From NCBI GenBank assembly GCA_023014365.1, contig JAEBUN010000024.1, positions 558,001 to 622,000 of the forward strand: a DNA stretch of 64,000 bases, written 5' to 3'. Within the stretch, counting starts at the first letter, position 1. Each line of letters opens with the position of its first letter. Shown here piece after piece: positions 39,619 through 51,678 of the stretch. Source of the DNA: Lepiota brunneoincarnata (lineage: Eukaryota > Basidiomycota > Agaricomycetes > Agaricales > Agaricaceae). The translations under genes were made by a program, and so were the position numbers. Below the pieces are notes generated by a model. It searched no databases. It saw nothing but the letters and a program-made list of their open reading frames with translations, and had not been told where the DNA came from.

Positions 39619-40537
39619 CACTTTGACTGATCTTTTCGGGGTTTAGTGGACTCGTAATGCTACCTCTTATTAGTGACTTCCGGGGAGGAATCTATGTCCT
39701 CCCTACCAGTTTTTTATACGTGAACTATACATTCCTTTCGATCTGACCACGAACAGGTTAATTTACCTTGTGTGCACAAACAATCGGGGAGACAGCTTAG
39801 GATGGATCGAAGTTTGCCTTGGTTTGCAGGATCTACATCCTCGACAGTTGTTGCGCAAAAGACTTATTGTGGTATAGCGTCCCATCTGTATCACGGTCCC
39901 TTCATCTGTCAAGATGTTCTTTCCACAATTCCAGACGTCCGCGACATCGTTTCTAGGAGACATGCCTACTTGAGGCTATCCGCATCGACGCAGCTCTCAG
40001 TGCTAGGACAATTGACGTTAACGGCGATGCCGGAGGGAGGAAGGTGAGAGGAAAGTATCAAGAAAGGTTAGAGTCCAGTCTGTTGTAGATACGTGCTGCT
40101 TTGGGTAATCTGCAAGTGGGGCCTGCGACGAGCGTCGCACGGGAGACTTGGGATGCGGTAGCACCCGAAAACGCGACTGCTGGATCATTTAGTGAAATCA
40201 TTGGTGTCGCCATTCGACTATGTTGTATTTCCCATAGAATAGGGGTGAGGGATCTATCTTTAGGGAAACTGATGTGCGGGGGTACTGACCATGCGCTGGA
40301 GCTTGTTATAGCAGGAACCCAAGTTGTTCGTACTGCGAATGGTGATTTACACAGCTGCGCAGTGATCAAATGAGGGTAGAGCGCACATACTACCGATATT
40401 TATCCTCCTAGTACGACATCGGACTTCCGTCCGAAGCACTTTGTGCCTGAATCCCTTGAATGATGACGTGAAACCGCGACACTGATATCAGGCGTCGTGT
40501 ATGAACGGAAATACGTTTACATAGCTCAGTGTAGTCG
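39619..40537. other. Intergenic/degenerate stretch after cupredoxin gene
   Basis: 920 bp. Short open frames on both strands (for example minus 40369..40058) show no recognisable domain. No gene assigned. Confidence 0.3.
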
Positions 40538-40690
40538 TCAGTAACCTGCCAGAGCACCCAGACCAGGGGGAAACATGATAAGATCAACGGATCACATATG
40601 TATGTACAGAGAGACGTGGTAGTTGGCCATTGTTCAAAAGCGCCAGGTATTGGGTTCCGGTTCTAAGGTTCCTGATATAGATATCCTCTT
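40538..40690. repeat. Dispersed duplicate, copy A
   Basis: About 150 bp starting gtaacctgccagagc align with 47238..47390 at roughly 75-80% identity by eye, with small indels. On the minus strand it encodes the end of the hypothetical protein at 40584..41126 (NLRTGTQYLALLNNGQLPRL). Confidence 0.75.
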
Positions 40691-41126
40691 TCTCCTCACC
40701 GCATGTTCCACATGCTCTGTCCACTTCTTCGGAGCGTCCACAGTCACGGCATATGATAATAGCAGTCGTCATCAAGTATATCAAATTCCCGACGTCACCG
40801 ATGGAGAAATCCTCTAGTGTACAAGCTGCATGCTGACGAGGTGAGTCGAGACATAGCTTCCAACTCTCATTGGGGAAACTAACGACTTGCTGCCATACTT
40901 CGAGGCTCTTGTTATTCTCCGGAGACCTCGCCGGCTTTTCCGTTGTTGCGTAGGAGAGCATTTCGTTGTTGACGACGAAGAGTGCAAGGTTGGACTTTGC
41001 GTACCTGAGCTGAATCCCAAGGTTTTCGTGTGACCACTCCCGCTCTCCTCTAAAGAACCGAACCCTCTCCGCGATGGAATGCGTTACCCTTCCTTCCTCC
41101 ATCTCGCTTGGTCCAAAGTACCACAA
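40584..41126 (-). CDS. Hypothetical protein, member of a local multicopy family
   Basis: Open for 180 codons on the minus strand; the true start may lie further upstream. Readable strings: FFRGEREWSHENLGIQLRYA, KSNLALFVVNNEMLSYATTE, KSLEVWQQVVSFPNESWKLC, VGNLIYLMTTAIIICRDCGR. Four Cys near the C terminus (CRDCGRSEEVDRACGTCGEE) suggest a small metal site. A short intron may lie near 40840 (before LEDFSIGDV). A degraded second copy of its 3' end is on the same strand at 47390..47238. Family not recognised. Confidence 0.45.
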   Translation of the reverse strand: MWYFGPSEMEEGRVTHSIAERVRFFRGEREWSHENLGIQLRYAKSNLALFVVNNEMLSYATTEKPARSPENNKSLEVWQQVVSFPNESWKLCLDSPRQHAACTLEDFSIGDVGNLIYLMTTAIIICRDCGRSEEVDRACGTCGEEKEDIYIRNLRTGTQYLALLNNGQLPRLSVHTYVIR

Positions 41127-41199
41127 AGATGGCGTCCTGTGCCAGGTCTACTGCGATAGTCTATGCGTCAGAGCATCACCGCACTTCCGGTGCAAAACG

Positions 41200-41960
41200 T
41201 ACCAAGGGACCTCCCCTTGCACCGGGTTCAGCTCACTATCTGGTACAGCCCCAAGCGGGGAGCGACCCGAAGACCTAGCTATGGCACCCACCATCCTTGC
41301 GAAGCTTAACAATGCCCCTCACAAGGTTTCCCCAAAGTGACTTATGTGTCTTTCCGTGGCGGAATCCTCCAGCTCCAACTCGACACTGGCCTTCGAAAGC
41401 GCAGCCACCCTAGCCATTCTACATCCCAGACACCGCAGCCTATATATCAACGTACCCGAATTTCAGCCGCCTAATGGTCTCCACGCACTATTCCACTGGG
41501 CCTTGCAGAAGTCGTGTTCGAGCTGGACCTGTCTTACTTGATGGAGGTGGACATGGTGAAGCATCTATCGTTGTGGAGTTTCGGGGTGTACGCATCCCCC
41601 TTCTGGGGGTCTTCCAATGCTCGGGGGCAATGTTCTCTGATTCGGCGATGCCAGATGTCCTCGATACTCCCTCCTCTCCTCTGCCACAGAGGATCTCGAG
41701 ATCGATCCCTCCGCATCCGGATCAGCTTCCGCTTCACCGCCACCCGCCCCTCTGCTCCAAGGTAGTACCGGTGACGACTCCGGCAGCGCTATTGACAGCG
41801 CGTTTTAGGCCTTATTCGCTGTATGGTAGGTTTCCTAGTGCGTCAACAATGGATGGTCTGCCTGGGTCTGTCCGTGGTACTGGCGGAATGGGCAGCTGTG
41901 TTTCTGTGCAGTGCGGCTTTTCTAGGCACATTGTGTCAGTAAAATGGTAATCTGATACTT
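41200..41960 (+). pseudogene. Degenerate F-box/LRR-like sequence, copy 1
   Basis: Plus-strand reading passes through several frames: RPEDLAMAPTILAKLNNAPH, GGILQLQLDTGLRK, then VVFELDLSYLMEVDMVKHLS. Leu-spaced segments resemble a leucine-rich repeat array with frame breaks. A related sequence lies at 63530..63890, where the counterpart reads LTELKLSGTIQSWRSPEDLT. The call as F-box/LRR remnant is inferred from spacing and context only. Confidence 0.35.
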
Positions 41961-42267
41961 ATTGTAACTATGTGGCTTTCTTTAGTGAGTCGCCGAGGGG
42001 CAAACCGGGGAACGGATAACACACATCGAGTGAAAGTGAGTCACCCAGCTAAGTCGTTCTGGCGGGGCAGCCTGTGTTGGTGTATGGTGCGGCATTTCAC
42101 TACAAGTGTACTTGTTGTAATCCTGTGAACAGATCTGGGGCCGTTCAGGAAACCAAGCCGCCCACTAATCTTCGTCGAGCGCCTGCACAGAAGCGCTCAC
42201 GGGAAGATCCCCTCATGTAATCACACAAGGCCACAGCACAGCGCGTCTAACAACTAATACTGCGACA

Positions 42268-45200
42268 ATGACCTCCACTCCGCCCACCAGCTTACGAGCC
42301 TCGGCAATGGTCATGGTTGCTCATGGATTGCCCACCGCTCCCGGCCTTGTTACACCCCCGGATACTGTCAATCTACCTACAACAAACTCCTCCACCGCCG
42401 TTAACCTGGCCGAGACCGTAACAAGCATCGCAAAGGAGGCCAGCGAAGTGCTCAAGAATGTCCCATATGTCAAGGCTGTTGCAGGAGTTTTACTCCATAT
42501 CATCCGGATTAGAGAAGTGCAGAAATTTACCCAAACATTTCAGGTTACTCATACTGACCGCACAACAGGAAATCCAAACCGAAAAGGATCGGTCTCGGGA
42601 ACTCATCGATAAGATATTGCGCAGGTCACAAGACATCTTAGATGGCCTCCTCAAAGTCACTCGATCTCCGAACAAGGACCAGCTCAGGGATACAGAGAAG
42701 AAAATGGAAGAGTACAATCGGTGCGACATTTGGTCTTCTTTACCCATGCGTGCGTATTTGCTCATCTGCCGTAGTCTCCTTCAACAAATTCTCGGCGCAC
42801 TCAACACAAGAGTTCCAACGGGAGTGCGCGCAAAATTGGGGGCAAAACTCGATCAATATGTAAATCGGAAGTCGAGAATCGAAAGTCTGGCAAAGTATGA
42901 CCGTCTCATCAACGACTTCAACACGGATTTCGTTGTATGTTTAGAGATCGTGTTTCTATTGCCTATTCTCATCCCAGCTCTGTAGAGTGTTCTTCTGATC
43001 AATCTCGTTAATCCTTTTCGGCCTATTCCGGCGCCTTCAGGTACTGCAAGGTACGATAACCCCCATCCCACCTATAACTAGAACTCTGATAGTTGTTCGT
43101 TGTATTCAGTGTCTTCTACAAACCCATTCCATATCCTGACGAGATGATTGGAAGAGACGAAGAAAAGTCCAAGGTCGTCGAAACACTCCTCAACCACCCG
43201 TTGCCCCGTGTTGCCATCTTGGGGGCAGGCGGGATGGGGAAAACAACACTCGTTCTCACCACCCTACATGATCGTGTGGTGAGGGAGCGGTACCCCTCAC
43301 TGTACTTTGTCTCCTGCGGGGCGGTCACGTCCCTCCCTGGTTTGCTTTCGGAAATCGCTAATTCCCTGCTCATCCCACCTGCCGAGCGCAGTGAATCATT
43401 GGCCGACATCATTCTCTCCCGATTCCCCGACGGCAGCATCCTGTACTCGGATAACTTTGAGACTGTTTGGGAGGATGAAACGATCCGATGGGATGTGGAG
43501 GGCCTATTATCTCGCCTCGATCGCCTTCCCGGATGTGCCATTGTAGTGACCATGCGAGGTACACAGCGCCCATCCAGGGTTTCCTGGTCACAACCATTGC
43601 TCCCACCTTTGGAACAGCTGCGCGACATTGACTCAAAGTTGGTATTTGACAAGTCGGGTATGCGCATGGACGAGTTCACCAGAAAATTGCTCCATGCTGC
43701 CAACGGGATACCTCTGGCCATTAAACTCATCATCGCTCAACTACAGGAAGGGAATGAGGAGCCTGAATCATTATGGGTCCGATGGCAGCAGACACAAACG
43801 AGTGCCATAGGGACGGGTAGCACACACTGTCTATCCAATCTCGATGTCTCTATCCACTTATCTGTGCACAGTCCGCGTATGCAGACAGATCCGAGTGCAG
43901 TTCTGGTTTTTAGGATGTTATCGAGCCTCCCGGATGGGTTTCCATGTCAACAGGAGGCCACTGATGAACTGCAAACTCACATGCCAGGAAGCGTCCATCT
44001 TCAGGAGGTATTAGTGACCCTACAACGGGTTTCACTAGTCCATGTAGATAGGACCAATGGACAACCCAGATATCGAATGCTTGTGCCAATCCGGGAATTT
44101 GGGACAAAGCTGGAGGCAGGCCACCCCCTTGATGACTGTCTAGTTGCCTTCTACGTCGATATGATGAGTCGTAATGCTGATTATACGGTTCCTGCCAGCC
44201 ATGGGATAATCCCGCCAGAACTTGTCAATATGCACTCAGTCTTCACCATGGCACTTAACAAAGGCAGAGCAGACAAGAAGATTGTCAATGCTTCTATCAG
44301 GTTTACAAGATGGTCCTCTTATACCAGAAATCACACTGAGGAGATTGTGGACCTAGCAAAGGGGAAAGTAGCTGGGATGCCATGCTTACATGCATGATGT
44401 ATTTTGGCATTGGGAATGGTGTATTTCCAACAAGATAAGCTAAATGAAGCTGAGTCGTCCTTCAGGAGAGCCACTGAGCTTCATCACCTGTTGCATGCTG
44501 TACTTGGCAAGGCTAATGATGTCTGGAACCTGGGACAAGTGTATTTGCGACAGCATAAGCTAGATGAAGCCGAGTCATCCTTCAAGAAAGCCATTGAGCT
44601 CCATTGCCAGTTGCATGATGTGCTTGGTGAGGCTGGTGATGTCCAGAAGCTGGGACAGGTGTATTTGCAATGGGATAAGCTAGATGAAGCTGAGTCATCC
44701 TTCAAGAAAGCCATTGAGCTTCATCGCCAGTCGTATGCTCTGCTTGATGAGGCCAACAATGTCCAGAACCTGGGACAAGTGTATTTGCGACGGAATAAGC
44801 TAGATGAAGCCGAGTCATCCTTTGAGAAAGCCATTGAGCTTCACTGCCAGTTGCACAGTGTGCTTTGTGAGGCCTATGATGTCCACTTCCTGGGGGAAGT
44901 GTATTTGCATCGGAATAAACTAGACAAAGCTGAATCATTCTTCAAGAAGGCCATTGTGCTTCATCGCCAGTCACATGCTGTGCTTGGTGAGGCCCATGGT
45001 GTCCACCTCCTGGGAGAAGTATATTTGCGACAGGATAAGCTAGAAAAAGCTGTCTCATCCTTCAAGAAAGCTGTCAAGCTCCATCGTCAATCGCATGATG
45101 TGCTTGGCAAGGCCAATGACACCCAGAAGTTTGGAGAAGTGTATTTGTGACAGGATAAACTAGACGAAGCTGAGTCATCCCTCAAGGAAGCCATTGAGCT

Positions 45201-45831
45201 TCATCACCAGTCGCATGATGTGCTTGGTGAGGCCAACGATGTCCAGAGGCTGGGAGAAGTGTATTTGCGATGGGACAAGCTCGACAAAGCTGAGTCATCC
45301 TTCAGGAAAGCGATCAAGCTTCACCACCAGTTGCATGATGTACTTGGCGAGGCTTATGATGTCCAGAGGCTGGGAGAAGTGTATTTGCAATGGGATAAGC
45401 TAGACAAAGCCGAGTCATCCTTCAGGAAAGCCATTGAGCTTCATCACCAGTCGCATGCTGTGCTTTGCGAGGCCAACGATGTCCACCTCCTGGGACAAGT
45501 GTATTTGCGATGGGATAGGCTAGATGTAGCCAAGTCATCCTTCAACAAAGCTATTGAGCTTCATCACCAGTTGCATGATGTGCTTGGTGAGGCTAACGAT
45601 ATCTACTTCCTGGGAGAAGTGTATTTGCAATGGGATAAGCTAGACAAAGCTGAGTTATCCTTCAAGAAAGCCATAGAGCTTTATTGCCAGTCACAATCTG
45701 TGCTTGGGGAGGCAAATTGTGTCCAGAAACTGGGGAAAATTTGTTTGCGATGTGACAAGCTAGACAACGCGGAGCAATATTTGACCCAGGCCGTTCTGCT
45801 TCACCTGCCAGTGCTCAGCATCACCAAATGA
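42268..45831 (+). pseudogene. STAND NTPase (NB-ARC) with TPR array; NLR-like, two in-frame TGA codons
   Basis: ATG 42268; exon 1 ends 42516, exon 2 starts 42569. The N-terminal domain is helical (VPYVKAVAGVLLHIIRI, then ELIDKILRRSQDILDGLLKV), the usual adaptor-like region of basidiomycete NLRs. The introns at 42937..43110 are not resolved; there may be a very short exon near 43042. The NB-ARC block starts near 43140: P-loop GAGGMGKTTL (43222..43251), hydrophobic Walker B-like GSILYSDNFETVWED, sensor-like AIVVTMRG, and NGIPLAIKLI. After ~430 codons a TGA (44395..44397) precedes the in-frame TPR array, and a second TGA (45148..45150) interrupts the array. Otherwise the frame is open to 45831. 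Function when intact would be nucleotide-dependent oligomerisation in incompatibility or immunity-like signalling. Confidence 0.8.
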
Positions 45832-45838
45832 AGCTGTT
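44419..45838 (+). repeat. Twelve tandem 120-bp repeats encoding 40-residue TPR units
   Basis: The 120-bp period begins at 44419 and repeats at 44539, 44659, and so on to 45739. Each unit encodes V-Y-L-R/Q-x-D-K-L-D-E/K-A-E-S-S-F-K-K-A-I-E-L-H, then a variable helix B and L-G-E-A-N-D-V. Units differ at a few codons; the last unit is the most diverged. The unit at 45139 carries CGA to TGA relative to its neighbours. Confidence 0.95.
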
Positions 45839-46485
45839 GGTTTGCATTTGCTTGAACTGGGTTCGGAATCGCAGGGAGGCGTTACTACCAACATGAGTGT
45901 GCCTTTGTATACTGTATATCCTAGACTTCAAGTTTGTGGCTGGTAGCTAGGCCTTATAGTGTCGCAGACGGGTCCAGAAGACTACTTTCTCTACTGCTTT
46001 CATTCTTATCCAAAGTTCGAACATATACACATATAATTTCGACCAAATGATGTGCTAACAAGCACGGAGGAAAAGAAACCTTGAACAAAAAGAACTATGC
46101 ATGCTGTGATCTTCGGTGACAAGCGTACGTTGGACTGATGATGCTATTGTGGACGCTATGGGATGGCTACCGTTGCGTGAGAATTCCCTTCACATGCGAA
46201 GCCACCCAGGTTGACCCAGTAAGGTTGGTGGCGAGATCATAAAACCGGTAGACGTGTATGCAGATGCAGTGAAAGATGATGGAATTGGGAGCGTCATACA
46301 TAAGGTGAGGGTGGTGCACTACCCGTACGGTGTGGAGATATATATGGATGATCGTGAGCGACTGAAAGCCCATAAATCGAGTCATACACAAGTAATAAAA
46401 AGGTGAGGAAGCGAGGGGGCTCGCAAGAGGCCACTCAGAAATCATAACCTTGAGCTCGACACTCCAACCCGCTGTGGCAGACTCT
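45832..46485. other. Intergenic region after the STAND gene
   Basis: 650 bp; no gene supported. Contains the 3' end of the STAND/TPR locus and AT-rich sequence near 46020-46090. Confidence 0.35.
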
Positions 46486-47160
46486 TTACAAGCATCTCAA
46501 CTCAGGGCCATCTCCGTGCGCACTAAGAATAGCCAGGAACTCACTATCAATTTCGAAATCTGGCACCCTGAGGCCTGACAGTTCGAGCAAGAACGGGAAA
46601 AGGTTTGAGCTAAAGAGGGAGCCATCGACGGCTCTATTATCCTCAAACACCATGGTGGCCTTGCCCAGCTCCTCCAGTATCCCATGCAGAGCGAGACGCT
46701 CCAATCGACCACCAATTCTGCGTGGGGCGACAGTGCAGGCAAGTGACCGATTCTCATGCCCACAAAGTCGAGGCGCGCGAGGTTGTGGATGGTGAGAGAG
46801 ACAAGCTTCAACAATATCTGCATACTCATCATCATTCTCTGCCTGGAGTGTGAGGTTGTGCATAGGCACGGTTGGTCCGCTTAGACTCGCAAGGGATGAT
46901 GGATACGCGGAGAGGGGCAGCGAAGATGCTTGTTGTGAGATTGAAGAGCTTGCCCTCCTTGTGGGTCCAAGTGAACATGAGGAGCTTGACGCAGGAAATA
47001 AAAACCGGCCCGGACGTGGTTGGGCGAATGATGAATCTGCTCTGTGTGAAGGCTCCCTTGAGAATATGCGTGTAGAACCGCTGCAATGAGAATGAGAGAG
47101 GTGGATGGAGGAGTAACCATGACAGAGTATTTGACTATTTCCCGACTGATACATACCACG
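46486..47160 (-). pseudogene. Degenerate open frames, probable gene remnant
   Basis: Two overlapping minus-strand frames look protein-like: PVFISCVKLLMFTWTHKEGK (near 46990) and LGKATMVFEDNRAVDGSLFS, then LELSGLRVPDFEIDSEFLAI (46500-46690). They are not joined by an evident intron. The region is next to dispersed duplicate copy B, so both may be parts of one decayed family member. No domain recognised. Confidence 0.35.
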
Positions 47161-47237
47161 AAGTGCCTTGGGCTATCATGGCGTCCTACATATGCTCCAA
47201 GCACCGCAAAGTGACAGCCGGTACAACTCCTGGCATG

Positions 47238-47390
47238 GTCGGCAGTAACCTGCCAGAGCGTCCAGACCAAGGGAAGCACGATAGATCGACGGATTACATA
47301 TGTACAGAGCCAACTAGGAGACGTGTTCGCTGGCTATTGCTCAAAAACGCTAGGCATTGAGGTTTCAGTTCTATGGTTCTGATACAGTCC
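47238..47390. repeat. Dispersed duplicate, copy B
   Basis: Aligns with 40538..40690 (shared start gtaacctgccagagc; shared downstream blocks acatatgtacaga and gttctatggttctgata-like). The copies are in the same orientation, about 6.7 kb apart, on either side of the STAND locus. Confidence 0.75.
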
Positions 47391-47559
47391 TTCCTCTTTT
47401 CTTAGTCAGGACCGTACAGCTTGAAGTGATCATCAAGCATCCAGAAGCGTATTCACACGAAAATCCAGATGGTCAGAAGATCTTCGGAACAAGTGAGGGA
47501 AGGAAGGGATGGCTCTTGTTCACTCACACAGCGTTTAAGCTATACTACTTCTCCTCGCG

Positions 47560-48394
47560 CGGCCGCGCAGTCACGGCGATATCAGCGACACTGATCTCGT
47601 GGATGCCGTCTTCAACCTTCCCGCTCGCGCAGCTTTCGCGATAAATTTTGGACTCTTCGGCTTCTACCAAGCCGTCTATGCCTTGCGCAGCATTTACAGA
47701 CGTCTGGTTGGCCCTCCCCATATTATTAAAGATCAGGAATTTAGCCTTGGTCCAATGTTCTCTCTTTCCATCATACTATCGCCATCCCTGTTAACATCAT
47801 ATTACGTCCTCCACGCTATTTTCGTCATTGGTCTAGATGACAGTGGTTTTGAAACCTTCTATCAGGCGGCCCTAATTTCCCTGATTTCCTATCGAGAAAA
47901 GGTGCTGCTTGAGTCACCAGGGAGGTTGCGCTGAATTAAAGTGGTTACAGACGTCCTGTTGGTGGTCAGTTTGCTAGGATTGAGCATGGGACTTTCCTGG
48001 CTGCGCAAAGGCGGGGACGGAGACCGGAAATTTTGATGAGGAGAGAGGAGTCTCCATCGTTCTCTGGCTTCACACGGAGAAAAGGCCTGCACTTGTCAAT
48101 GGTCACAAGGTTAATAGACCGATCTCCCCTCTTGCCCCGTTTCCATGCTAATTAAATGATAATTTGTATTGCATTCGTTATCTCCCCCTTCTTGATATAT
48201 GCCGTGTTCCTAATTGTATCCGGTAGACTAAGCATACAAGGGACTATACTGGGCCGGGAACGCAGGAACAGTGGGAGCTGGCAATCTTGGTCATCGCTGG
48301 TGTTATCGAGTTCTGGGCCATTACAGTAAACCTGTTCTTCGGATTTCCGTTGCCTGCAAAAATCGCCAAGGCACTGGGCTCAGAGTCTATTTGA
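47560..48394 (+). CDS. Small multi-pass membrane protein of unknown function
   Basis: Readable exon 47599..about 47930: DAVFNLPARAAFAINFGLFG, then a basic loop (YALRSIYRRLVG), two hydrophobic helices FSLSIILSPSLLTSYYVLHA and IFVIGLDDSGF. A final exon ending at TGA 48392..48394 adds WELAILVIAGVIEFWAITVN and LFFGFPLPAKIAKALG. Introns between about 47890 and 48235 are not resolved, and the start is uncertain. At least three or four hydrophobic helices suggest an integral membrane protein. No family recognised. Confidence 0.5.
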
Positions 48395-48658
48395 GAGTAC
48401 ATTGCCCTGTCTGTAACCGTGTATCGTGATGGTACCCATACCTAGTTTTTCGTGCCATGAGATAGGTAAAACGGTCAGTGGAATAGTGATCGGGGAAATG
48501 CAATGGGAGTGCAGCAGTGACCGTCTATCAGCTAGGAAGCATGTCAAGTGGCCACCTTGTTCAACAGCACCTCCATATGGGGTTCCGGTTCTAAGAGAGG
48601 GTACCTTGTGCGAAAGACCTCGCCCCTCATGATTCCCTTCCCACGTTTCGAACTCAAG

Positions 48659-49437
48659 ATGGACACCAGCACAGAGGATACTACCGTCAATGTACCCAAC
48701 GTCGAGACCACAACTACGTATGTGACTCCTTTCATCCCAGATTGAATTTAATCAATTTACGACTGCCTGTGGGGGAAATCATCGACAGCGCCAACAGCGC
48801 CAGGGACCTCAAGTACCTGGTCGAAAAAGGCTACGACACCATCGCGCCCACCTACCTCGCATGGTCAGCTCCAAGACCAACAACGACACGTTTAAAATAC
48901 CTAAATAAACTGATCGAGTGCCTCCCACCAAACGCAGCTATCCTAGAATTAGGATGTGGGGCCGGTGTACCATGCACGCAAATGCTTGTGCAGAATGAGC
49001 GCAATTTTAGAGTGACAGGAGTGGACATCTCCAAAGCACAGGTAGCTTTGGCACGGGAGCATGTTGGCCCCAAGGCTGAATTCCTCCATGTGGATATGAT
49101 GAATCTTTCGTTCAAGTCAGGGACGTATGATGCGGTTATGGCATTTTATTCCATCTTTCATTTGCCCAGAGGAGAGCAAGGGGAGATGCTGCAGAAGATT
49201 ATCAATTGGCTTAAGCCGGGTGGACGACTGTTATTTAATTTGGCAACGGAGGAAGGTGATCGAATTATGGATGATTGGATGGGTGCCAGGATGTTCTCGA
49301 CTGGGCTTGGGGTGGAAGGTAATCGGGAAATGCTAAGGCAGCATGGAGTTGAGCTGGAGGTAGAAGACGAGGTTGCAGGTGAGAGGGTCGGGTCTACGGA
49401 GGTATTGTTCCACTGGATTTGGGCCGTCAAGAAATAG
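48659..49437 (+). CDS. Class I SAM-dependent methyltransferase
   Basis: Two exons, 48659..48717 and 48789..49437; 708 nt, 235 residues, in frame. The intron joins MDTSTEDTTVNVPNVETTTT to ANSARDLKYLVEKGYDTIAP. SAM-binding motif I is AAILELGCGAGVPCTQML; the acidic residue after strand 2 is in RVTGVDISKAQVALA; motif II/III region is AEFLHVDMMNLSFKSGTYDA and WLKPGGRLLFNLATEEGD. This is the Methyltransf_11/25 type used on small molecules; substrate unknown. Neighbours give no pathway clue. Confidence 0.85.
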
Positions 49438-51678
49438 CTTGAAACATTGTGTAGCGTATGAATAGAATTACAGAGATGATCGGACGGAGGAAATAGATGC
49501 TAACCGAGAGAGGGTCAATACTAATCCTCCCTGACTCCTCCCCAGCACAACGGAATCTGCCCCATCTGTTCATATGAAATTGCTAACGAGGCCGCACTAC
49601 CGACTCCGCCATGTCCCTGTCACAAAGGAATATAAACAATTTGGAAGCCTCTGCTGAGAACGCTAGAGTGGGTTTAGGAGGTCCTCGTCCACAAATAAAT
49701 CAGAGCAATCCACTCATCCCACAAATACGAAGGTGAAGATCAACGAGTCGCGTTCGCGACTAAGGTAAAGAAAGGGACGAGTGGGACTGACGAAACGGTC
49801 GCCAGGGCTCAAGTCCGTCAGGAGCAAAAAAGGGAAGGACACGCGAGTGTGATAATTATATGCGTAAGGACAGTGGGTTCGAGATACAAAAGAGCCAAAG
49901 AAAAGAAAGAAAGATCGAGACGAGAAGCGGGTCCGAAGAACTAACTAACTAGGGTGCACGAGCACCTGAGCTTTATACTACCTAGAGGACAATTAGCTAT
50001 GACTACTAGAATACGTCGCGAAGGAAGAAGAATGAGTATCTACGGAAACGGAGATGAGAACTACGCTAGAGGACGAGAGGGGCATTGTGCCACCGGGAAG
50101 CACAATGCCTCAGGAGTCGAGACACGTCGGGATTGATAGCACAATGCTGGGGAGGGAGCGCGCGTGAAGTTCCACTCGCGGGCGTGTTTCCTCCCTCACA
50201 AAGGTACCGGGCGGCTTCCAACCTAGATTCACTGAGACAACACTATCTTCATAGACAGCCTCACACCTAAAGTAGACAGGGCCGCAGCTTATCGATAATC
50301 CCAAACATTCCCTTCCTTTGAATCATTTCATCCCCAAGTATTTTAGCCCAGCCTCGTTCCTTAAGAAGTCTGCGCTCGATCACTTCCATGGGATATTTCG
50401 GGGCGTCGTCAGTGAGCGACCGTTGCAGGAAAAACAGAGTGGAGGCTGGATTAATATATGGACAGATGTAGTTTATCGATAATATGCAATCCCGTTTGGT
50501 CGAAGAATGTAGATTCAAATTTGTCACTTGTGGCGTCCTCCTGTCTCGTGTTTCTCATGACTTTTGTGAGGAAGAAGGGCATGTCACCTTCATCGGAACC
50601 CTCCATCATCTTGAGCGTTTAATCTGTACTTGGTAATCCTCAGTAGGTAATAGGAACTCGATCGTCCCTTGTTCGCATCATCTGAGAGACCCTCAGAACC
50701 ACTTTATCTCCTTGCGATATCCCTCGTGTTCCACTGCGAGGCTTAAACGCACGGTAGTTGGAAAGTTCCTCTTTTATCGTTTAGTTCACCCCCGATAATC
50801 CACGACCTTGATTGTAGCGCCGGAGGGGACATGTCACCCACCACATATCCACGTGCCCAGTAACTACACCACACCCAAATAAGGAGGGGATTTGCTGAAT
50901 CTAGGGGGCTGGCGGCCCAAGCCACTAATGTGAGCAGTTGAACTCATTTTACAACAAAGGAGCATCGCGCCGTCACACATCACAGCGTCACTCAAGATGA
51001 ACCTTTGCCCTCTCCCTCAGACACGAAACCAGCAAGTAGCAATGGCGTGTAAAGGTAATTTATCTATTATTTGCCCCAATATCAAGGTAGCCTGCTAATT
51101 TGTGTTTTGCAGGACCAGGGTCGTTTCAGCGGTTGCCATTTAGCAGCATTTAGGGGCACCCCATTGTGTGGAGCTGCTGTACAGCCATTGTGTGTCACTT
51201 CAAGCGCGGATTGAATAGGGATGCAATGGCGAACGGAACAGGCGTTGGAAAACTCCAACTAGCTAACCCCAGCACGTCCTTGGGATGTAATCTAGTTACC
51301 GGTGGTTGTATGTCACACAGACCAGGTCAACTGGAGATACGTAAGTGTGACCTCCTTGCTTTAAATCACTTGAATTTTTTCAGACTTGTCTGCTGACCTA
51401 CATCAGCTAGGTGCCCTCATTGTTTTATGAGGCCCAGCAAATGATTCATGATCAAATCGGAAGTGACGATACTCGGAAGGGAAGAATCGTCCACATGGTA
51501 GACGTGGTCCCGTAAATTGAGCAAGGGAGTGCCACGTTCATCGTGTGTGTGTAGCCACCAGATGCCCACGACCCATCGTTCTGATAATCCGTCGTTTATA
51601 TTGGGCCTGACCATTGCAGACTCGGTACCGTGCTAAAGTACTTTCCTTCTCGACTGCGTCACCCGTGCAATTATCACC
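49438..51678. other. Gene-poor region upstream of kelch copy 2
   Basis: 2.2 kb. Purine-rich sequence fills 49640-50080. One minus-strand frame at 50527..50267 reads RRLLKERGWAKILGDEMIQR and FGIIDKLRPCLL and could be a gene fragment, but no start, intron chain or family is evident. Nothing else is supported. Confidence 0.35.

Noticed and set aside
44419..45838. Regular tandem repeats considered as CRISPR or satellite
   Set aside because: The 120-bp period codes for TPR helices in one frame, with no spacer structure; a fungal nuclear genome does not carry CRISPR arrays.
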